This document shows, piece by piece, positions 37,511 through 47,197 of a DNA stretch of 64,000 nucleotides. This DNA is from Bugula neritina (taxonomy: Eukaryota; Bryozoa; Gymnolaemata; Cheilostomatida; Bugulidae). The translations under genes and the position numbers were made by a program. The notes under the pieces are model-generated. The model saw only the letters and a program-made list of their open reading frames with translations, was not told where the DNA came from and did no database searches. The DNA is taken from assembly GCA_964035545.1 (NCBI GenBank), contig OZ037765.1, positions 9,142,698-9,206,697 on the forward strand, written 5' to 3'. Numbering within the stretch: position 1 is the stretch's first letter; each line of letters opens with the position of its first letter.

Positions 37511-39652
37511 TATGGTTAAATTATAACTATGATATCATAATCAATACTTATATTTATTTAATTTTATACTAACACTTGTCTAGTAATAGTTACTAAGTCT
37601 GACTTATACTCATACTCAATACTGTTATGCAAGCTAGTACTTAGTATGCACCGTCTCTAAAAAGTTTATTACTTATAGTTACTGTTAGACTAACATAAGC
37701 ATCTTTGTCAATTAGTGAACTACAGCTTTATTAATTTTAATGAATTTATCATATTAAATTAATAATTATAATAATTTATAACTATAATAATGTTAATACT
37801 AATAGTAATGCTAATACTAATGCAGTAAAACTAAATCAGTAATTCACTAAAAACAAATGTAGTACTAAGACCCAGTGGCCAGTACCGATAGTGGTACATT
37901 AATTTTAATTGATTAAATTGATAATCATAATTAATATTAATAATAATATTAATATTATATTCATGGAATTTATTAACTTTAAGTTATTTAATTTCATTCC
38001 CTAAAGTGTTACGCGGTAAATTTTTCAGCGCTATGACCAATGACTATCACTATAACTCTTTTTAAGTAATAATATTATATGTCTAAACGTTAAACACGCA
38101 TTCTGACATTCATTTTCAACTTCAAAGCTCCTCACCTTGGTAAGTTATTTAACTGTTATGAGGATGGAACTGAATTGGCTGCCAAGCTTCCGTAGTTTCT
38201 GTTTGCATAATTGCAGTAACCCTTCACCTTTCGTAACTTTGCTTGATAGGATAATGACTGGCGAATAGGGGACTGGGTTTCGAAAACCACCCGGGTGACA
38301 ACTTAGGGGGCGACAATTCAGACTCAACATGCAGCAAGTTTTAGCCAATAGATAACAGCTCCATACTTCGCAACTTTGTTGGACTGGACGATGATAGCAA
38401 AATAAAAAACATATAAATATTTTATTGGTCAGCTCTGCACATGACGGACAGAATGATTACTTTTGTTCTTCATGTAATTACATCTATGCATTATTTGCTT
38501 AACTTACAAAAATTGCCTTTATTTTATTGTATATAGCTGCAAATTATGCTACAATTATCATCTATAATTATTTCAAGTGCATAAAGTATCACATATCTGC
38601 CCCCCCTCTCCCCTTACAGATAAAGATCCTCTAACAATAAATAAAGTGGTAAACTCTGTAGTAGTTGGTATTGCTGTGAGCATTTTTTACACTTACAATA
38701 AAGCAGCTATCTGAAATGAAGCATAATATATAAATTATTGGAATTGTATTCCAAACTAACATAGGAAGAAAAACCTTGATAATGTTCTAAGCTAATAAGA
38801 ACTATCATTGTGCAATTACCTGTACTAATATAAGCATGACCTAAGATTGAGAGTTGCAGTTAAATTTGAACTTAAACTGTCAAGTTGAAGAGACATTAGA
38901 GTGTGCGTGTGGTACTTCTGTACTACCACCCTAACAGTTCAGTCTTTCTTTTTACATCTATTGTTGCTTTTACTTTTTGTGCTGCACTATTATATTTGAT
39001 TGCCTTCTACACAAAGTTCCAAAACGTTTTTTAGTAACACATTTAACATTTCAAAAAAATATTAATATTATATGATGCAATGCGGAAAAAGTTAGAGATG
39101 TAACATATAATAAATCTTTATTTATGTGGTTTCTGAAATTTCTGTCAATACACCTATATAGTTTTTTGAAACTATAGATTAAAACCCTTTAAGTGTGATT
39201 GTGAAAATTAGGATTCAGATCATTGTCTTATTGTTTTATAGGTAAAAATAAAAATAAAACAGCAAGCTCATGAGTCATGCTCAAATTCACAAAATGCAAA
39301 AATTAATCATAGCAGTTTTCGGTATACATTTCTACTGTGTTTTTTTGAAAGTAATTTCTGCATAAAATTGATACGTAAACTCAACACAAAATAGTTATAT
39401 CTGCGAAGGTGTGTAGCATGCAGTGTATTGACAAGCTGTTCATTATATAAATGCTACAGGGTTCAAACCCAACTATGTATTCATACAACAGATTGTGTTT
39501 TTTCTTCTTCAACTACAGCCAATCTTAGCTTATGCTTATAAACTGCCATAGTAAACTCACTCTAATAGTATACACACATATATTGTGAAACCAAATATGT
39601 ATATACTACATAATGGTTAGAATGCATGCAACACAACATGCTTATGTCGAAG

Positions 39653-39892
39653 CAGAGTTGGCAATTTAGTAGAATCGGCAATTTTTTCTGGTAGCGTTGC
39701 CTATTGGCATCTCCCCTGATTGCAATCTCTCCTAGGAGAATTAAAAATAACTTTTAGTAGGATTGACAATTCTCCTAGCAATAAAGCCAGTTTGTATTAG
39801 GAGAGATGCCAATTGCAATTTCTCCTAGGAAATATGTCAATTGCAAAACTCCCCTAGGAAAAATGCCAATTTGCAAACACAACTAGAAGTTG
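39653..39892. repeat. Degenerate tandem and inverted repeat (about 28-29-bp unit)
   Basis: Three adjacent units (39804-39830, 39831-39859, 39860-39887) share the pattern ATGCCAATTGCAA followed by CTCCTAGGA. Further copies, partly inverted, lie upstream: TTGGCATCTCCC near 39705 is the inverse of GGAGAGATGCC near 39800, and GCAATCTCTCCTAGGA recurs with one change. It looks like a small decayed satellite or the end of an unknown repeat family. Confidence 0.65.
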
Positions 39893-40272
39893 TTGCACTG
39901 CTATGCTAACTTTCTCCCAGAATCTAACCTTCATCATCATCATCTGTTGACTTGCCGAGTGTCAACAACTTGAAACAGTTACTAATCCTACACCAATAAA
40001 TAGTATTAAATGCTTGAAAATTGAAACTATAATTTGTATAAGTATTATGTCAAATATCCAAGAAAGTCTGCTAGCTCAGACATTTAGGGTTTTTCTTCTC
40101 TTGTCAAACTGAAATTGTCCACCTTTCAGTGTTTTGATAGCAGTGTGATTGGATACCGATCATCTTTGTTTGATGATGGTATAAACTAGTTCGAAAAGGG
40201 CTGGACAAATTGGCCCCCCAACCTCTGTAGTTTGATTCAGGACCTATGCCGTGGCAAAACTTTGAATGGAAA

Positions 40273-40419
40273 TATAAGCAGCTCCAAATTAGTGATGAAT
40301 GAGTGCAGTAGTTCGGGGCGTCTGACGTTTACCGTTATGTTCTCAACGCTAAAGTTGAGACCCCGCCCCCCCCCCCCGAACTACTGCACTCATTTACCAC
40401 CAACTCAGAGCTGCTTATA
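40273..40419. repeat. Foldback palindromic element with C-rich interior
   Basis: Two arms of about 46 bases (40273-40318 and 40374-40419) are inverted copies: outer TATAAGCAGCTC/GAGCTGCTTATA is perfect, a middle stretch has a few mismatches, and the inner 20 bases ending in GTTCGGGG are perfect. Between the arms lie a second hairpin (TCTCAAC...GTTGAGA, 40341-40360) and a run of 12 C. It could be a small foldback or MITE-like transposon or a transcribed hairpin; I cannot tell which. Confidence 0.75.
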
Positions 40420-40579
40420 GAATTATTCCTAAACTTCAATCGTGATCAACAAATCGTTAGTCAATTTCTGACTTCTCCTTATTTTTTTAGTGTGATTATT
40501 CTAGTAATAATAGTAAAAACTTGCCACTTGAGACTTTCGTAAGTATAACACCAACTACACGTATAATCTAAAATAGTAC

Positions 40580-40860
40580 TTGGTCTTGTGGCTGTTACTT
40601 GTTAGTTATTACAAGTTTTTTAGTTACTACTAGTACTAGTACTACTAGAGTAAGTTCGAGTACTTATACTTACAGTTTGAGTTACAATTAATCTAATGTT
40701 ATTAGTTATTACTATTAGTAATACTAATACTGTAATAGTTACTAGTATTGCTCAAGTTATTAGTATCAGTATGAGTATGTTTATTGCCATTGGCATTGCT
40801 ATTACTATTACTATTACTATTAGTATTAGTATTAATATTAGTGTTAAATTTCATAGTCAA
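40580..40860. repeat. Degenerate trinucleotide-rich DNA (ATT/ACT/AGT)
   Basis: Long runs of TAC/TAG/TAT triplets such as ATTACTATTACTATTAGT, with drifting composition. Similar tracts occur at about 60-230, 32270-33165, 37770-37970, 41510-41650 and 47260-47480. Confidence 0.7.
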
Positions 40861-42968
40861 ACTTGATAGTTTGTTTGTAATTACTAATTGTAATTTACTA
40901 CCATAGGCATAATCATAATGATTAATCATGTAGACTCCATTCTCACTATTTCAAATAACTGGCCCACTCTTCTTGGACATTAGGTTTTGATTATCATTAT
41001 GACTCGGACTCTAAAGATCATGATAAACTGCATGAAGGCATCAAACATTTTGAAAGCTGCAGCCAATACCACAAAAATTTTAAATTCAATAACGTCCACA
41101 TACTTTACATGCTCAGTCTATAAATATTGGACAATCACAATATATTAGTCATGCATTCAGTTTGCTGAATTCATAGTTTTTCTTTTAGCAATTATTGTTT
41201 TTTTACAATCAATTTTAGTTCATTAGGCCTAGTGATCTATGTTATTACTGGAATATGTCATTTATATAATATGATGATATAAGTTATAAATATATGTAAA
41301 AATATGAAAGTATTCGTAATAAAAATGGTAAAGTTGTTTGAGAATTGCCTGTAAGTGTGAGGACATAAAATTGTTAATTACAACAATTTAGTTTTGTTCT
41401 ATTTTATCAAATATAATATGCCCACTCATGCACACACAATTTATCATTAGCTTTATAATCATCATAAACAATAATGATGCAACTATTTTAGCTGTAGTTG
41501 CTGTAGTATTACTCGTATCAAAAACAGTAATCATAGTAGTGTTGGGAAGGTGGTAGTAGACTAGTAGTAAAATAGTGGCTGTACTAGTAGTATATGTAAT
41601 ACTAGTTGTAGTAGTGATAAAAGCATTAGGCCTACTAGTAATCTATTATTTCATTTTTACTGACTCACATAACATTTTATTTGTGTAGGGCCATTACTAT
41701 GTTCTATAAGAAATGCACCATAAGATAGCTTTGTCAAAAACAGTGATAACATGCAAGTAATTTAGTCCCATATATATTTTTATAGTTTAGAGTTTAGACT
41801 TTAGTGGATTGAAGTTAATTTATTGTAAGACGATATCAATTTAAGTGGACAATATTTTAAAAGGTGCTTTTCGCTTATAATTAAATCTAATGATTTCAGC
41901 TTGAAGTTAATTAGATTCTGATTGTTATGTCTATGATTATCATTATGATAATTATTTGTTAAATGTTAATCTCTAAACGTACTCTTACCTTAATAGTTTC
42001 ACTAATAAAAACATAATAAACTAGCACATATATTTCCAGAATATTCCGAGTTTCCTATGTCCTCAGGCTAAATGTTGAAGTATCCATTTTAGGTTGCTCA
42101 TTTTTGGCATTGATAAGATTTTTCTTGTAGTCAACTAGTAATGTGACATCAAGTATGATAATAAGTATAATTTCTACTATTATAACCCAGGGAGTTAGTT
42201 AGCATTAAATAGTCATAACTCAACACTGTTAAAAATTAGTATAAAAACGATGAAATTGGCATAAAAAATCAAATAAAGACAATTTTTTTTGTAGTTTTGA
42301 ATTGGTAATTTTTCATAATTTTGTAAGAAAGCTGCTGCTTTAGTCAAACCCATTGACTCATGAAAGTTTTACTGTATTGTATCATAGGTGTTTTTATTTA
42401 AGGGTTCAAATTTTTATCGATTTTAAGAATGTAAGTTTTAATATCAAATTCCATTAGCCTACCTGTTGTTTTTGTGATACTAAGGTGTGCCCTTTAGCAC
42501 TATATAGCACAATTCATATAACAAGCTAGCATAAATGCTGGAAAATAGTTTAAGGTTGATGAAAAATGTGCTAGTCACAAGCTATAATATGCTAAATCTG
42601 TGCAGTTAATATCTATACACAGTAGTTACACTCCGTTTATATTGTATATTTATTTTGTTCGAGAAATACCAAAAAAATGTTTACATCAGTTTTATAGGTG
42701 AAAGCTCAATGTCACAACTCATATAGTTGTCATAGTAACGGTGTTAATTATTATGAGCTTGATATTATCTAGGTTCTAGTTGAGTGATATTGTCATAACT
42801 ACGTAAAGTATTATCTGATTATATGGTAATGTCAGGGCATAGGATGGTGATTAACTGCTAACATTATCTGTCTATTTGTTAGGTTGTAATGGTGTTTTCT
42901 CACTGGACCCATAGTGTTTCCTTTAGTTCAAGCTGTGACCCACAAGTGGGCTGTTAGTGCTTATACAG

Positions 42969-44900
42969 ATGGGCACTCAAGTTTCTACATCTTGTTGTGA
43001 CTGCCAGGAAAAGACAACTGCTCCTTCCAGCACAGTAGGTTTTTAATGCTGCATAAATTTTTAATAATATATCTTGTTTTCTTTCACAAAATTTGTTAGC
43101 AGTTAGAGTTCAATTATCCGAGTCATAATTTTACAATTTGAGTTTTATTCTTATTTACGAACTTTATTACTTGGTTTTTAAAAGTGTTTAATTTTCAAAA
43201 TATGTGTTAAGATTCATAGCTCATAGATGTAAATGTTTGCTCATTATATAACTTTAGCTTACTTTTAATTGTAGATAAAAGATGGCTGTCAAAAAGTTGG
43301 TAAGAACAAACTTTGGCAATCGTTAATAGTTAACTGACTTACAAGGTTTATCAGCTGCTATCGAGTTGGCCTGATGTAATATAGGTAGTATAGCCTACTA
43401 ACGAATAAATGGCTATTGGGTTTTTGCCAGAGGGTAATTCTATTGGTTACATAAGATTATCTGTCAAGTAAGACTGCCCAAGGCGGTTTGTTGGAGAATT
43501 ATAAATATCCAACCTTGATATAAAAGTCCAAGTTCTATAAGGAGACTGTCAAGTTATTTCATATTCGGCAAAACTAGTGTATAAATGTGTAATTGGTTTG
43601 TTGTTGCTTTTTAGTACATTTGCACCGGTATGCGTGGCTATTTTGCCATGTGCACACTAAGTTTCTTATATCTATTCAACAATCTAACTAGTACATTCTT
43701 TCAGCAAATGAAACTTAAAAATACTGTAAAGAGCTCATAAAGCAAGATAACTGGCCTTTTAAAGGTCTTACAAAATGTATTGAGAAAACGCATAGACTAG
43801 ATTTATGTCAGAATAATCATGGATGTGATCGAAATTTTAGCCTGTCTGAATAAATACTTAGAATAGTTTTACAGCTTCAAGTAAAAAATATTATTAATAA
43901 TAAACTATTATTTAGTGATGATTGTAATGTGTTAACAAATTACTAGTTGCTTCTAATCTCTTTTTGTATCATTGTAGGCAAGCCTAAGTGTATAGGTCTT
44001 GAAGTCGAACGGTTTAGAATACCAAGATATAATGACAATCTTATATCTGCAGTGGACCTGTACAATGTATTGAATGATGGGAATAAGTATTCTTGTTACA
44101 TTCACGACCCTCTCTACGTGCTTCTGTTAGATACGAGAAACTTTGAGGACTACAATGTGGATCACATACAGAGTGCTATGCACTGTACTGCTGTATCATC
44201 AGATTTTATCAATCAGAATCTCAACCAATATAACCATATTATATTGTATGGTACAGACACCAAGCTGGATAAAAGCAGGCACACGGATAACATGGTTGCC
44301 ATTTTAGAAAACTACCATCTTGATTTTAAAGTTTTAATTGGAGGTTATGCAGAGTTTCATAAAAGATTTGTGTTCATGTGTAATGCAAAAGTTTCGTGGT
44401 CGAGAAATTCGTGCGAGTGCAAGGAAACTGTATATCCATCACTTATACTTGAAGACTGGTTGTACCAAGGAAGTGGCCAACAAGCTAAAAACAAGCACAT
44501 TTTGAAGAGCATGGGCATCACACACATACTCAACATTACCACTGATATGGGCTGCATGGTACCAGAGATCTCTTACCTTCATATTCAGCTCCAAGATGAT
44601 TCGTCAAGCCGTTTGATAGATCGGTTTGAAGACATCTTTGAATTTCTTGATGGAGTTAGGAGAACAAAAGGCAGAGCTCTGGTGCATTGTAATTTAGGTA
44701 TAAGTCGTAGTTCCACAGCCACTCTGTCATATATAATGCTTAGTAAAAGTTGCTGTCTGGCTGATGCTATGTACTATCTGCTGCATAGGCGACCAATTTG
44801 TGCACCAAATAGAGGCTTCTTTTTACAACTGGGTGAATTTGAAGAATACATATTTGGAAAGTCCATTACTGATGCTGGAGAATTGTGGATGACTATATAA
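42969..44900 (+). CDS. STYXL1: STYXL1 (MK-STYX) homolog: rhodanese-like plus dual-specificity phosphatase, catalytic motif intact
   Basis: Exons 42969-43034, 43275-43299 (a 25-base microexon) and 43978-44900 join in phase to 337 aa (human STYXL1: 313). An N-terminal rhodanese-like domain (about residues 40-160) lacks a catalytic Cys in its loop. The C-terminal phosphatase domain has HCNLGISRSS with Cys268 and Arg274, and general-acid candidates Asp237/Asp238, about 30 residues before the Cys as in the family. Orthology rests on the two-domain order, GISRS, and the terminal block APNRGFF...GKSIT, which matches the vertebrate C terminus. Human STYXL1 has Phe-Ser in place of His-Cys and is inactive; this protein should be able to act on phosphoproteins. 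The N terminus MGTQVSTSCCDC fits N-myristoylation (Gly2, Ser6) with nearby cysteines. The bases before the ATG look like a splice acceptor (atacag), so there may be an upstream untranslated exon. AATAAA lies at 44938-44943. Confidence 0.9.
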
Positions 44901-44937
44901 ATTCTGACATACAGATGTGTAAATTCACTAGGAAATG

Positions 44938-44943
44938 AATAAA
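44938..44943 (+). terminator. Polyadenylation signal of the STYXL1 homolog
   Basis: Canonical AATAAA 37 bases after the stop codon of the STYXL1-like gene, which implies a very short 3' untranslated region. Confidence 0.6.
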
Positions 44944-46774
44944 TTTTCCTGATTGTCATATGTGGCATATTTTACTGTGATAGATGTGGACGACTCAATA
45001 CATACCTAAATGCACACAATGACTTCCCATGTATCGATCTTGGTTTGACTGCAGTCAGCTCCTTTCTTTTGTAGTTGCCTCCTCATTTCATAAAATGAAG
45101 TAGAAAATTAATTACTATATACACTATACATTTAGGTTATCAGTGCCAACACACTCTGCTGGTGGTTGAAAATAATACTTTGGATTTTTGAGACAAATTA
45201 TCCATATAGCACTAGTTTTATTTTATTTCTTATAAGTGTAATTTTTTGGTAATACGATGCAAGTCTATGCAAGTTTTTTCCGAGCAGCCTCCTTTTTCTC
45301 ATTCCTTGACATATATATTGTTTCGCTTAAATAGATATGCTGTTTTCCATGGGTTGATCACCCTATAAACTAAGCAATTTTGATTGAACCGTAGCCCATT
45401 TTCATGTATCGCACTGGACACAGTTGGCCTGAGATTGATATATGGAAACCAGTCATAACCTCAATTTGCATAACACATAGTTTAAGATACTCTATATATG
45501 AGAAGGAAGCTGAAATCTCCAAGTAATTTCTATTTTTTTCATTTCATATTTTAGTAGACCACTGAGTATTGCATAATTTCTCAATTTTTGAAGTATTACC
45601 TAAATTTTCTCAATTTTGTGATCTCTTTTGACTTTTTAGCAAAATTTGGTGATATTTATATTGTTTGCCATGTGATGTTGCTAATTTATTATCTATCTTC
45701 TACTTGCTCATATAATTTAGTTATTTAATGTTTCTTTGTATTTTTATCAAAAAATATTATTTTAGGCCTTACAGTTTTTATTTAACATTTTAAATATACC
45801 AATTACTCACACTCCAAATGAGTCATTTTTGTATTATAAATATTGGACGCAATATAAATCCATATCTTTAGACATATAGAAATGCAAAATATGTTTATAT
45901 TCTTGAGTAGAATGTTAGAAATCTGTGTATTTTAAAAGGAGGGAAAGAGGATATCCAAAAGAGCTCTTAATTCAATATTACATATCACTCACTCTCCTGA
46001 AATTACAAAAAAACTTCGACTACAGTTTTAATTAGTAGTTGAAGTTTTTTTGAAATAAATTGCACAATTGTCTTTTTAATCATTGGAAAAGGAAAGTCAC
46101 AAATCTTTTGGGAATAATGAATATGTTGCATAAAGATTTGTAAAAAAAATATGAAAAATACCTTCTACATCAATGTCTAGTTTCATTTTGCAAGGCTTCT
46201 AATTGGTAAAAACTGGTTGGCATGCTGTAATTTACTAGCAAATACCATATGTGCTACAAACTATCTATAAATACTTAGTGATCATTATTGATAGAGTTCT
46301 CAAGAAGCATTTATGATACATGAGATATATTGAGTCAAGCTTGTATAGCACTACATTCACTATGCAATAGATATTTATATCCATATACTGAAGTCTGTAG
46401 CCTACTCAAAACCGTAAATGCAGAACAGTTTTTCATGTTAAACAGTTCAAAAATTATACATGCAACTACAAGAATTCATCATTCGCTTTTTTCATTTTTA
46501 GTTTAATATTTTATGAGTTCATGATTGTTTTAAAGTCATATTTTCTGTGTTAGCTAGAAACCACAATATTAATGACCAATACTATTGCTTTTATTCTTGT
46601 TGTCCAAGTTGTAATGCTACTGGAGTTATTTACCCAGTAAAACATTTTTGGAGCAATGGTTTTTATTTCATGCAATGCCGATATATGACCTTAATGATAA
46701 ATATCCGGCGTGTTGGCGAAGATTTTTCTTAATTAAATTATATGTTAACACTCATTGGTTATACGTAAGGTTTT
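44944..46774. other. Gap between STYXL1 homolog and glycyl-tRNA synthetase
   Basis: 1.8 kb of AT-rich DNA with one short inverted repeat (46007-46051). It must contain the synthetase promoter; no TATA box or CpG-rich stretch stands out. Confidence 0.5.
46007..46051. repeat. Short inverted repeat (17-base arms)
   Basis: Left arm 46007-46023 and right arm 46035-46051 pair with one mismatch around an 11-base loop. The run of T at the end gives it a transcript-hairpin look; no gene context supports a function. Confidence 0.5.
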
Positions 46775-47197
46775 ATGTTTAACGGTACCAAAAACCTTGC
46801 TCGCGTGTTTGCAACTTTTTGCTCTCCAAGTTTTGAAGCTAAAGCAGTTTTTGCTACCAAATCACACCTCACATTGATACGGGGTTGCCCTGGGAACGTC
46901 TTTTATCGACCTTATAGTTATAGTTATTCACTGATACTGACACCTCAACATCGGTTTCAAAATCAATCTCAGGTTGAAGTTCAACGTCACCGACTTCAAG
47001 CTTGTGAGTTTAGAAATAATAAACTAGCTCCTTCTCGGGTTTTGACAAGATCATTGACTAAGCGAACTAATTGGGGCAGCAAAAAGCGCCAACGTAATCC
47101 AAAACTTTATAACTGGATGTCTGATAATTTTCAAGTCATGGCTACCGAAGAGCAACAGAAAGTTCTTGATCCTTTGAGGTTGGCTGTTAAAGAGCAG
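46775..47197 (+). CDS. GARS1: GARS exon 1: mitochondrial leader and two cytosolic start candidates
   Basis: From ATG 46775 the first 121 codons are rich in Arg/Ser/Tyr and poor in acidic residues, as in a mitochondrial targeting segment. Two in-frame ATGs follow: 47117 (Met115) and 47138 (Met122). The second begins [20 protein letters not shown], matching the place where the cytosolic form starts in other animals, immediately before the WHEP domain. The leader is about twice the human length (54 residues). The exon ends in phase 0 at CAG|gtgaga. Confidence 0.85.

Larger units (their letters stand above)
37511..42968. other. Gap between retrotransposon and STYXL1 homolog
   Basis: Low-complexity AT-rich DNA with the repeats listed separately. 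Around 38100-38400 base composition is less AT-rich, with several CpGs, inverted CCAAT boxes (GAATTGGCT, and GCCAATAG) and a strong plus-strand donor (CTTG|gtaagt near 38139). This could be a promoter with an untranslated first exon of the STYXL1-like gene, or the oxidase promoter on the other strand. No protein-coding exon is recognised. Confidence 0.4.

Noticed and set aside
38145-38348. Minus-strand 67-codon frame in the CpG-containing stretch
   Set aside because: No domain, no consistent splice sites and no conserved pattern; reported only as part of a possible promoter region.
39420-39490. B-box-like GGGTTCAAACCC suggesting a tRNA gene or SINE
   Set aside because: No A box or cloverleaf stems at the right distance; the motif is palindromic and can arise by chance.
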